A DNA stretch of 64,000 nucleotides, from NCBI GenBank assembly GCA_000349905.1, contig KB722737.1, positions 2,183,158-2,247,157 on the forward strand, written 5' to 3'. This document shows positions 1 to 10,754 of this stretch, piece by piece. The position numbers and the translations under genes were made by a program. This stretch comes from Volvariella volvacea V23. Its lineage: Eukaryota; Basidiomycota; Agaricomycetes; Agaricales; Pluteaceae. The notes below the pieces were generated by a model. That model saw only the letters and a program-made list of their open reading frames with translations, had not been told where the DNA came from and did not search any database. Every line of letters starts with the position of its first letter. The stretch's first letter is position 1.

Positions 1-1780
1 ATTTTAGAGGAGAATAGGTTGGATCCCTTGGGAAAGGGAGGCGATCAAGAGCAGCAATGGTTATGCGTGCATTCCTTAATATTACGCGTGCAAGATCTCT
101 CGGCACTCTCAAGCAAAATCTCCAATGCCCTTCACGATGAATCAACAACCGAAGGATTAGAGCTTCCAAACGAAGAAAGCGAGGTGGAGAGCAAGGTCGA
201 TCGAAGATACGGACAACAACAAACGTGGTACATCAAACCAGAGTGAGGAAGTCAAGTATGACTAGAGATTGCGGAGCACTGAACTATACAGATTTTCGAA
301 GGAACTATTGAAGCTACACTCCAAGCTTCAAGGGCTACTCAAGCAACGAGAAGACATGGAACGAGAATTGCAATCACGCTATTGTAATATTTATAAATAC
401 TGGTACTAGTTAGAGACAACTAAAGACCTGTCATAGCTGCACCATCACTCACCCTTCGATCGACATTCACTCATGGCATGCTTGTGCACCTTGCCAAAGC
501 CAAACGAGACAAGTCAGTCATTCAACATGACAAAAAATTCGCTTCCATCTCAGAAAGCAATTCCACGCACACCTATTTCTACCAGGTTTGTGTTTGATCA
601 CTGTTTAGACACCATCATATTAATCTTCATTTGAAGCCATGGGCACAACTTGGGGCCAAAATAGTTGATACCTCATTCAATATTGAACAACTAGAGAAAG
701 CGGCATTTGCATCCCTTCGAACGGAAGTATGTCATGGACAGTCTCTTGAAACAATTCCTACATACCTATGGTGCATATAGGTCGTCAACTGGGCAGGGTC
801 ATTGAGACAGAACGCTCAAGTTATGGACGAACTCGACGTGATTCTGAGCTTCGCGAGCCTCGCTGCAGAAATGGGATTCGTCAAGCCTACTATTACAAAT
901 GAGTGAGTGTGATACCCCCAATCAGTTTAATCTCTACTAATTGTCCGTTTAGTGTGTCCTATAGAGTTATTGATGGCTGCCATCCCACAGTACAGCAAGG
1001 CCTTCTGTTGACTGGACGCGTTTTCACCCCCAATACTGTTGAATTGACCCCTGAATCTAACCTTCACATCATTACGGGTCCTAATATGGCCGGAAAATCC
1101 ACAGTTCTCAGGCAAACCGCATTGATTGCAATACTCGCTCAGATTGGTTCATTCGTCCCTGCGGAAGAAGCTACCATTGGAATAGTCGACCAGCTGTTTT
1201 CCAGAGTTGGAGCCAAGGATGATCTCTTTCGTGATCGGAGCACTTTCATGGTTGAGATGGTGGAAACAGCGGAAATCCTGCGCAGGGCCACTCCTAGGAG
1301 TTTGGTATGCAAAGCTAACGTTGCTCCTCCTCTTGTCCCAGCTGTTAAAATATAATGTTTTACAGGTCATCATGGATGAAGTTGGCCGAGGAACCACCGT
1401 AAAAGATGGATTGGCCATTGCATATGCCACCCTGCATCACCTAGCTACAGTCAATCAGTGTCGCACACTCTTTGCAACACATTTCCACGAACTTGTGGAC
1501 ATGGTCGGGTACAACCTAGAGCCGACAGAGAGGGGAGTCTTCCGGTCAGTAGACTTTTATTGCACTGATGTCATTGAGACGGAGGTAAGTACTGCAAGTT
1601 TCCTCTCCAAGACAGGCTAAGAGAGTTCATGTGTTCTAGGACGAGCGTTTTGCCTATTCTTATGGATTAAAACCAGGTGTGAACCGTGATAGTCATGGAC
1701 TCAAAGTTGCACATCTAGCTGGCATGCCACCAGCAGCAATGGAAATTGCCAAAGCGACACTTGATACCCTCAAATCTTAA
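1..1780 (+). CDS. MSH1: mitochondrial MutS homolog MSH1 (5' truncated by window)
   Basis: This is the C-terminal part of a MutS-family mismatch-repair ATPase that begins before the window. Exons can be joined through a clamp/lever region (about 470-590, [16 protein letters not shown]) to the ATPase domain: Walker [10 protein letters not shown] near 1080, Walker [13 protein letters not shown] across the intron ending near 1365, and the H-loop FATHFHEL near 1475. The tail ([20 protein letters not shown] then [10 protein letters not shown]) resembles mitochondrial Msh1 rather than MSH2-6, as there is no helix-turn-helix extension typical of nuclear MutS proteins. MSH1 maintains mitochondrial DNA. 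Translation stops at TAA 1778-1780. The frame ending IKPE near 243 meets TGA and the next coding stretch is one base out of register, so either an unrecognised intron or a frameshift lies near 243-260. The family call is firm; the MSH1 subtype is likely. Confidence 0.85.
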
Positions 1781-1861
1781 CAAAGAGGGTATCTACACCG
1801 ATAGGCTGATTTTGGTACTTTATTACATATCTATCTTATATAGACTCTAATGTAGACTCCA

Positions 1862-4800
1862 TTAATTTTTTTGGGAGCGGATATAATTCAGTGCCGAGCC
1901 TGCTCGAAGCCATTGCAGCTGATCCGCGGAAAGGGTATGCTTGGTGGGGATGGTGAAGGTCGCACCATCAAGTTTTGTCACCTGCAGTGAGATGGTGGTA
2001 TTTGGGACACCATTGAAAAGATCCTCAAGGCCAACGGTCTCGATGACATCACCGGATCCAATGCGGGAATAATCTGCTTTATCCGCAAACCACAAAGGTA
2101 GGACGCCTTGTTTCTGTTGATACTAGTAATTAGTAATGCGCAGTAACACGAATAAAACTAATGCGTGCCTTTAAGTTGGTCTCGTGAATCCGAGCAAAAG
2201 AACGTGCAACAATGAGGGCGCAGCCTGCAGGCATAATTAGTGCTCATCTCAGGGGGAAATCGCAATACAGACCATAGAACCGAGGTTGCAGTGCAGCATG
2301 CTCCCGTGCACTACCCTCGCCGTAGTTTTCATCCACCACCAACGCCCAAGGCTGGTTTCTCGCCTTAAATCGCTTAGCAACCTCCGGTATGGACCCAGTG
2401 GAGTTTGTATCACGATCAAAAGCAACATTCATGTCACCACCCTCGTCGTTAATCGCCTGCCAAGGTGTGATTAGCCAAGCGGAGAACAACTTATAACCTA
2501 CGTACTGTAATTACTAGGAACCACGTTAGTACAGAGCACCATCATTGAATGGAAAGTATCTTACGAAGATTTTCCGAGATGTTTGTTAAATGGCCTTTAT
2601 ACTTCAACCAGGGTCCCTATATGCCTCTAAGTTAGTTTGAGTCTCGTGTTAGCCAGAACTTGTCATACCGCTGCTGAAATGTGGTCTGTTGTGCATTTTC
2701 CACGAACTCGCATCAATACTTTGAGGGAAGGGAGTTCAAGGCCGCGAGGGTTTCCTGACTCAGGTCCAAAGTGACTAGTGAAGGGCTCCAGAATTTCTAA
2801 ACGTTGCGAGTCCTTCTTGATTATGACAGGGACATCAGGCTGTGGCTCAGGCATAGGAGCGGGATAGTAATCAGGATCGCCTGCATTGAAGCCTGCAGAG
2901 GGGAGATCTTGACCAACGGGAGGTGCAAACCTAAACTTATTGCCAGAAGGTGTTTCGATATAGTCCGTAGCAGGGTTAAATGATAGTTTCCCCGAGAATG
3001 CCATAGCGGTCACGATGGTTGGAGACGCAAGGAAATTCATTGTCAGCTTGTTTCCGTCATTACGAGACTTGAAATTGCGATTGAAGCTGGTCAAAATGGC
3101 TGTGGAAGGTGAGTAATTTCAACTAATATCCCGAACAACTACTTACCATTTTCTTCTCCTTGCTTGTCTTCACGTTTCCACTAGACGTTTATTAGAAGGG
3201 TATGTAAACCGATTAACCATGCCAACAAACCTGTCCAATACATGGACCGCAAGCATTTGCCAAGACAGTAGCTCCAACCTCCTCCAGCGCAGAAGTTATA
3301 TTATCCCGTTCAATAGTTGCGCGAATTTGTTCAGAACCTGGTGTGCAAAGGAAGGGAACCTTGATAAAGCATGCTTGTCAGCGCTTGGTGGGGCTTAATA
3401 GATAATATCGTGACCTTGGCCTTGAGACCAGCGGCTTTGGCTTGTCGCGCTAGGTCTGCAACACGGGTCTATTTGCGCATTGAGCGATCCAAGAGCGCAA
3501 ATGAGATGGAATATTTACCATATCTTCATATGAACTATTAGTGCATGAACCGATAAGAGCAGCCGAAAGCTCGTCCTTCCACCCTTGATCCTTTACAAAC
3601 CCACCAAATTTGGAGAGAGGAGTAGCTAAATCTGGGGTAAATGGGCCATTAATCGTAGGTTCCAGTTCGGAGAGGTTCTGTCCAGCTATGGGTGATAAGT
3701 CATGTGAAGTGAAGTTAACGCCACCTACAATCTCAATGACTTCATCGTATTCGGCGCCCTCATCTGCACTCAAGAACCCTTGCGCAGCTGCCTGAGATGC
3801 TGCGCGCGCGACAGGACCCCGGCGAGTCGCATGCAAATACGCCTCCATGTTGGGCGTATAAGGAAATGTGGACGTTGTAGCACCGACTTCAGCACCCATG
3901 TTTGCAATGGTAGCCAGGCCTAGAGGATTTTTTAGCATTGCCAGCCATGTTTCAAAACCCTCACTTGCCTGTGCAAGACTGTGTGAATACTCCAGGACCG
4001 AAGTACTCAATGATTCTCCCTGTTCCGCCCTTAATCCAGGTGAGCTGAGGAATTGTATTCACGTAGGTTACTATATACCTTGACTGTGAGCTTGCCAGCC
4101 AGATGAAGGATAAGATCTTTGGGTGTTGCCCAGTTATTCAACTTTCCGGTTAGACGCACACCTATATGGACGGTGTCAGCTCGTTTGGAGGGTGGAGGGA
4201 CAGCATATAATAACAACGCGCCTAGGATCTGTGGCGCTTTTAATTCCCAAGGAGTACCAGTCATCGCGTCCACAGCATCAGCACCTCCAACACCGATCGC
4301 GAGCATACCGAGACCCCCAGCATTAGGCGTATGGGAATCTAGTAGTCGTTAATACTACACTCCCATTGTAAGCGTCGAAGGGCCTTACCCGTTCCGAGCC
4401 TGCAAGACGACTATCAAAATCGCCTCAAGTTGTATTGAATCAAGACTTACATGAGCAAACCAGGTGCTGCATAGTTTTCCAAGACAATTTGGTGTATAAT
4501 ACCTGAGCCTGGCCGCCAGAACTCAATGCCATATTTTTGAGCTGCACTCTGCAAAAAGTCAAAAACTTCTTGATTGGTAACAATCGACCTCTACATGTGA
4601 TAAGCGTAAAAAAACTTGAGTTATAATGAGTTCCAGACCTTCAGATCTGCGTCAGCCCCTTCCGCTGCTTGGATTAGGTGGTCGCAGTGGATGCTAGTGG
4701 GAACAGCACAACGGGGCAAGCCTGCACTCATGAACTGCAACCTGCGTGACCATTAATAATTACACTCAACGTGCCAATGAAGACGCACAATGCCATCCTA

Positions 4801-5150
4801 TTACGACACTATATCAGTGCTCTGTAATGAGTCGCGATTCTTAACCGGTGTCCTCACTGTGCTGAAGCATCTTGCATAGCTACTCGCTCTGGCCTAAGCA
4901 GAAGATAGGCCTCCCCCCGAACATTTCTGCCATTCCCGAGACTGCGTTGTGGGTCGACGAGATGACTGTAAAGGATCTTCTCGGCTAAAGTAAGTGGGCG
5001 GTCGAGAATTTTGCGAACTTCTGCTAGCTGCTTGAGGAGATGAGGGTAAGATGGGGTGATCGAAGTGCAGTCCTTCTCGACTGGCGCAGCATGAGACGCA
5101 AAGGTTCTCCTGAGTGTATGGACGCCAGGCTTGCCCACTCGTCTGAGCAT
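1862..5150 (-). CDS. ACO2: mitochondrial aconitate hydratase, ACO2-like
   Basis: Aconitase-family 4Fe-4S hydratase. The ATG at 5150 opens a basic, Ser/Arg-rich leader ([19 protein letters not shown]) that looks like a mitochondrial presequence. It is followed by [12 protein letters not shown] and [20 protein letters not shown]. Cluster ligands are visible in [13 protein letters not shown] (about 3540) and NACGPCIGQ (about 3245). [21 protein letters not shown] and the terminal [11 protein letters not shown] mark the later domains. The AMQDAS variant (rather than ACQDAT) favours the second fungal aconitase, Aco2. In yeasts and aspergilli that paralog is tied to lysine synthesis (homocitrate to homoaconitate) more than to the TCA cycle; that role is inferred here. 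About a dozen introns are present. It lies tail-to-tail with MSH1, with only about 80 bp between the stop codons. Confidence 0.9.
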
Positions 5151-5406
5151 AGCTGCTTGAACGACTCAAAGAGCGCTGCACCGAAGTTTTGAGTTTACGG
5201 CCGAAACGAAAAAGGAAATTCCATTATACGCTCCACATGATTGGTCCATCAAACCACGAGGGAGTCCCGCGTTTGTACACCAGACGGAAGCAGTTACAGT
5301 ATCGCTATTGCAGAGGCTAGGCCTGCTTTGTGTTGGGTATCCGTACAGTGTAATACATTTTAGCGCTAACTCGTATCAAGCGTACTAGATAACTTTTCAG
5401 ACACAT

Positions 5407-8400
5407 CTAAAGTGAGAAAGAGTCATTCAAGCGGATATCCCTGCTGCTTGCACCAACAGCGAAGCCAAATTTGCCGGAAGGAATGCGCCATCGCTGAGCC
5501 CTAACATCCCAGATGGACAAGTCGTAGCGTGAGAGCTCGAAGGTCACGGTCTTGCTCTGTCTGGGTGTCAAATATACGCTGTCGAAGCCCCTAAGGACGC
5601 GAGGAGGGGAGTTAGTGTTGTGAGGGAGGCTTAAGTAAAGTTGAGGTATCTATATCCGCTGATCAGAGGCAATGCCAGAAGAACGTCAAGGAAAATTACC
5701 TCGTGACCAGCGACCGAACCACTGTTTCTCAAGGTGAAAGTGACGCGAGCTACCTTCTCATGGAGCCTGCAGCATCTCAGCATTTTAATCGGATCCACAA
5801 GACCTGACGAACGTACCAAGGATCAAGGGAGGAGGAAGATGGCGCTAGACCACTCTTGATAGAACCAGTGCGTCGGACAGAGATTCCATTATATCTGTAA
5901 GTGGTATAGGAGAGACCAAAGCCGAATTCGAAGCGAGGTTCGATATTGTAGCGGTCAAAGTGACGGTAATCAACGAAAAGACCGTCGTTGTAAGGAATTT
6001 CGAGGATTGGGCTGTTGGATTGGTAAATGACCTTGGTGGAGTAGTCGTCGACGCTCTTTCCAATGGTATATGGGAGACGACCACTATTGACGATACGATT
6101 AGCATAAGTCCCTATGCCATTCAATGGATATTGACCTTGGGTTGTAATCACCGTAGAGGATTTCGGTGACGGAGTTGCCTGAAAAATGATGTCAGCACTA
6201 CTTGGATGAGAAGCAGTTACAATGTTCACATACCAGCCTCTTGTCCTGGAAGCCCGCTCCAAACCTAGTGAAGTGAGACAATGGGAAATGGCATGAATAA
6301 TTACTCTACTCACGACAGCAGTGACTATATGTAGCGAATGACCTTTAATACCACACAAAGCAGACATGAAGCTGATGCTTACCATTGGGATGGTTGATCC
6401 AGGGTTCCATAATAATAGGACCAACAGTGTTAACAACAACGACAGTTCGGGAGTTAACACTCGCAACCCGGAGCACCAAATTATCCTGATAAAGGGTGAG
6501 CACCATTACATGCACTCGCGATGATCACACATACGCCGTTGTGCCAGGCAGAGAGATTGTTTCGGTCGCCAGCATTTCCTGCTCTCCTGTCAGCTCCACG
6601 CGAACCCGAGTCAGTAATGAAGCCTACCCTCAACGGTAATATAGGCCTCCCCAGAATCGGCTGCACGGAATGACGTCAACGATGAGGATACGGATATAAG
6701 GTTAAAACCCACAGGTGATGAAGACAAGGGCAACGTCCTTGCCTGCAGCTGCTGCAGCGGCCGCATCCAGATCATTGTCATCAAGTGCAGAGGTTACACT
6801 TGTACCAGCAGCGGTAGCCCTCTCTGTGATAGATTCGAGAGGCTAGATGAAGTATGAGTTAGTGACCCAGCTGTGGTACTTTGACTGCTACGCACGGTAA
6901 CTAGGTAGGGGAACTCGCATGTTCCGCTGCCCCATCCTACAAGGGCATAAGATATATTTCAAGAGCACAATACGCCTTTCAGACGTACCCATAGCGAGGA
7001 CACCCTCGTTGCCACCGCGATCAGCATATCTATTATCGAATTAGCGTAAATAGCTACTAAAACGACGCCGTGTATCTTACCCATTCGGACCACGAGAGCT
7101 TGGACCGGCATGAGAGCCGATAATTGCAAGGCTACGAGGTCGTTTCAGTGGGAGAGTGTTCTTATTGTTCTTCAAAAGGACCGTCGAGGCAGCACCAATC
7201 TCGCGAATGAGCCTAAGTTATATTAGAGTGGCGCCCAGTATACACGAATGAAACGCGTACTCCTTGTGGTTGGCTTGGACATCAACATGCTTGTTGAAGG
7301 GATCGTTAATATCCCATGCATGGAAGTTGGTTTCAGGGAAATCTTGATCCTGGCCGAGGAGGAGCCTATTTACGTTGATTAATATTCGGAATACGTCAAA
7401 AATATGCTGTGACGGACCAAGCTGCCAAAATGCGAAGAGCCATATCCTAGAACGGCGTAAGCTCTATGCACTAAGACGCGATTCGTGCATCACCTACATC
7501 AATACGCGACTCAGGAACTTCTCCGGAGTTGACAGCGTTGATAAGTTCCTCGCCAAACCATGTACCTCCAACGCCGTAGGCCTTGTTGCCGGGCATGTTC
7601 ATCTGCTTATTGTTAGCACTACGGTCACTAGCGCCATGCTGCTAAATTACTCACATCCAAGCCCTTGTTGACAGATGTAGTGGAGTGCTATGGGTCGTCG
7701 ATTAGCTTACAGGAAGATATAGAGCGATGGTTTTAATTTACTCACCGTGGCCCACCAATCTAATTTTGGGATCGTCTATGAGTTTGAGCTGGACTCCCCT
7801 AGTAGTATATACACACCTGACAAGACGACTAGCCCAGAGTTAAACTATAACCGATTAAGAGCATTCGTCAAGATCTACTCACCACCGGGGAAGCCAAATT
7901 CTCCCTTTAGGATTCCGTTCAGAGTTTTGTCATTCTCACATGCATAGCTTCCATTGACTGGATGAGGTCGCAGTGGCGTTATTTTATCGTTCAAGATATT
8001 TGCGCAACAAACTTACTTTGATCTGGTCAAGCGTATTTAGGACTATGCGGAAGAATAGAATAGAGAGGACTTACTGTAGGCACACATGATGTTGGCAACA
8101 TTGGCCTGAACACTACGAAGGAACTGGTGGTGGATATGTCACTCCGACAAGTTGAAGCGCGTAGGTAAAATTACACACAGGAGCAGCATATAGTTCGTGT
8201 TGCTGGAAAAGTATGAAAAATGGCTCGAGAAGCTGTGGTATATAAGCACTTACAGTCCTGTCATCGACAACGGAGGAACTCGTTTCACGGAAGTGCTCTT
8301 GTTCATTGTTAATATAGTGCTTAGCAGTAGCTGAAGGGTGTCTGGTGTAAATATCTCTTTAAACTATTCCAAGCAAAATATTACTCACCCTGAACACCAT

Positions 8401-9524
8401 TTGATTGGAGTCCCAGAATGTACTCATATGCACCTTCTCCAGATAGGTAAGGGTCGGAACCAAATCTATCACGCGTTCAGTTCAAGGGATCAATGCATTA
8501 GTTCATACAAACGTACCCTTCCCAGTTACGGCCGGCGGCAGGGGCACGGGCAATGTTCCTATCAGAGTATTACTGTTGAATATTCGCCCGCCGAGTGGTG
8601 AGAAGACGTACATCATTGGTCCTAGCGCAATGTTAACACCCTTCCCGCGGAATTCGGCCCCGAGTTGTTCGCCATATTTCCTTGCCAGAGTGCGGTTGAA
8701 GGTTGCACCCAGATTAATGACACTATTGCTTGTTACTACAAGCCCTATGAACAGGGGAATAGAAGAACTTACGCAGGGAAAGCGGAAATGAGGTCGGCAA
8801 AGCGAATACCAAGCGGTCCATCTAATAAGTGCAACTGAGTTTCTGACTAAAGTCTCACAGTAATGTGACCCACCATCCAGGCAAAGACCAGGGAAATTAA
8901 TGGACGGGACGGGGGCAATGTTTCCGACACAGTGACCCTCCATCCAGCCAACTCCAGTTGCGAGACTGACCTTTTCTTCGAGAGTCAATCTTTCCACCAG
9001 CGGACTGGCCTTTGTGTCAAGTTAGATGGGGAAGTGTAGGTGTGGGTAATTTGTTTTGTACCTTAGCATATGCTGCCGTCCACTCAGGCGAGATATGCGC
9101 TATGTTAATGATATAAGCATCTAACCAAGAGCAAGCGAGATGAATGAAATATCACCTGGAAGAGTGTGGGATGGCTGAGGGGGGTTAGAAGAGGTAGAAG
9201 AGGGCGAAGGTGTGAGCGAAGGATTTTCGGAGCTCGTTGGGCCGCTACCAGGTCGGCAATGCGAATACCCTTCACGAGGGGCAGTTAGTCGATGATCTAC
9301 TACGATGACATTACATTGTACTCACAATCGTTCACTCTGTGGCAAACAGCACCGCTAACACAAGTAGTAGGACCATGCCTAGTGCACCGTGGTCAAAGCG
9401 ATTGTGATGACCCGAATTAGAACAGCACCAACCACAAGAAACCACCGCATTGTTGCCACATGCCCTGTTGGGCATTGACGACAGCAGCTAGCGCAATGAG
9501 AGAAACGAAGCCCTTGGAGAACAT
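5407..9524 (-). CDS. secreted GH3 beta-glucosidase with damaged N-terminal CBM1 (left tandem copy)
   Basis: Glycoside hydrolase family 3 beta-glucosidase, which releases glucose from cellobiose and cello-oligomers outside the cell. The ATG at 9524 starts a signal peptide (MFSKGFVSLIALAAVVNAQ) and then CBM1 sequence QQGMWQQCGG, TTCVSGAVC and DWYSHCRPG, followed by a Ser/Thr/Pro linker. The GH3 core shows GVGWMEGHCVGN, DGPLGIRFADL, GATFNRTLARKYGEQLGAEF and RGKGVNIALGPMM. The nucleophile segment is V-V-L-S-D-W-W-A-T, assembled across a 12-nt micro-exon. The C-terminal fibronectin-III-like domain ends RYDLSIWDVRAQRWRIPSG then SSRDIRLNDSFSL. Around 20 introns break the gene. Compared with the neighbouring copy, the first exon is 10 nt shorter at its 3' end, so the usual donor shifts the frame inside CBM1. 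A functional enzyme would need a shifted donor (TT|GTGGTTG restores frame), otherwise the copy is crippled. Confidence 0.85.
7817..7828 (-). other. 12-nt micro-exon of left GH3 gene, encodes residues before catalytic Asp
   Basis: Read on the minus strand the exon is TCGTCTTGTCAG, with acceptor CTAG before it and donor GTGTGT after it. It joins GGCTTCCCCGGTG upstream to ATTGGTGGGCCAC downstream, giving G-F-P-G-V-V-L-S-D-W-W-A-T. Without it the GH3 segment FPG-x-V-x-S-D-W would lack four residues. The codon of the nucleophile Asp is split G|AT across the following intron. Confidence 0.8.
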
Positions 9525-9572
9525 TCTCGAGATGGTACGGGAAATGCTGGGGGATAAAAACCGTACTGGCCA

Positions 9573-9616
9573 CCTTAAAAACCTCCAGCCTGTGAAACAG
9601 AAATCTCTCGGCGTCT
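9573..9616 (-). promoter_or_regulatory. core promoter block of left GH3 copy shared with the right copy
   Basis: Two blocks recur in both GH3 promoters at nearly identical positions: CCTTAAAAACCT (plus-strand reading, 9573-9584, an AT-rich TATA-like element) and GAAATCTCTCGGCGTCT (9600-9616). They lie 49 and 76 nt upstream of the ATG; in the right copy the figures are 48 and 75. Fixed spacing between paralogs suggests a TATA-like element and an upstream binding site. Confidence 0.55.
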
Positions 9617-9692
9617 GAGCTCCAAAGGGTCAAGGATGTCTTCCAGGAGGTAACTCATGGTTCGCAACGTGAGCGAAACGGTGATTTTCTCG

Positions 9693-9698
9693 CCCCAG
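9693..9698 (-). promoter_or_regulatory. candidate Cre1/CreA carbon-repression site, left GH3 promoter
   Basis: CTGGGG on the minus strand matches the CreA/Cre1 consensus SYGGRG, 169 nt upstream of the ATG. The right copy has CCGGGG at 167 nt. A six-base degenerate match is weak alone; conservation of position in both promoters is the reason to list it. Confidence 0.3.
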
Positions 9699-10754
9699 GA
9701 CCCGAATAGGCAGTCATCCCCGCAAACGAGGGATTAAATTACACGGATCACTTGGAGAGGTGTCGTAACAGTCAAATTGGGGATTCGGCCAAGAGTAGTG
9801 ACACGCCTACGAAGCACAATACTAGTCGCAGCCGACAACCAGAGTAGACATCTGATGCCGACTGATGACCATATGATCGATGGAGTATTCGGTGATCACG
9901 AGGTTGTAGGCTTCAAATGCATGAGAAAGAGTTTAAATCCACGCACACGCGACGTGGATGGAGTAAGTCACTCATCTCCAACGCACGATATTTTCCACAC
10001 TTTGCATTGCCTAGATCACCTTCTTAAGACCTCTTATGACCGAGCCTTGAGTTTTGATCTGCACGTGAGGGGGGTTGGTATATTGACCCAAGGAAGCATC
10101 GATTTTCTTGTGAGGAGCAATGCAAAAGGAGGAAAAAAAATCCAGTACACAGCCGGAACACTGGCACCTCTGGCTGGTCCAACGAGCTCAGCTTCGAACC
10201 GGTGAAAGAGGGAGAAATGCTGACCTAGGGTTCGCACTGAGCTCCCCAGTTCGATCCAAACAACCACCCCAGGCCGGAAAACAGCGTCGATATAAGACTG
10301 TCAAGGGGCTTAAGGCGCCGCCAAGTTGCTCGATGAGGCCCGGTGGTGTGGGGCGGTGGAGGCACAATTTGGCTTCACCAGCATGGCATGAATCGCATGA
10401 CCCTCTTGAAGGTATGTGCAGTGTGCACCCCGCCTGTGTCAGTTGTCTGTATGAATCGTATGGCGGAAACTGCAAAACAAATCAAGGTATGGGGTTGACG
10501 ACCGAAATTAGAAATGCAAATCATAACCCTTCAGCGTGACTCCCGCGTGGTTGAAGGATCTCGATCCAAGGCCCTTGCAGGGCTCCAACCTTGGCTCTGT
10601 CATCTTTGGCCATGTTTTCGAAGGGATTACAAAATCGGAACAAATGCAATTTCAATTGTCAATACTCTTTGGTTCATGTGCGCTATGTATTCCACACAAC
10701 ACGTTATTTAACACGTTATTTACTGGAACCGATCAACGGCTACATTACAATTGC

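Larger units (their letters stand above)
9525..10754. other. intergenic region between the two GH3 copies
   Basis: About 1.2 kb without a supported gene. Its left 350 bp is the promoter of the left GH3 copy and retains patches matching the promoter of the right copy. The rest contains only short open frames with no recognisable motif, and most of those lack an ATG start. A GC-richer stretch around 10180-10420 has no tRNA or transposon hallmark that I can defend. Confidence 0.6.

Noticed and set aside
5631..6466. Several long overlapping frames inside the left GH3 gene
   Set aside because: They run through introns of the GH3 gene; only the frames matching GH3 motifs are coding.
9777..10205. 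Open frame of about 140 codons between the GH3 genes
   Set aside because: It begins with TTG, shows no motif, and its left part overlaps conserved promoter blocks of the left GH3 gene.
10230..10262. CCAGTTCGATCC, T-arm-like sequence in the GH3 intergenic region
   Set aside because: No matching cloverleaf could be drawn upstream and there is no anticodon stem.
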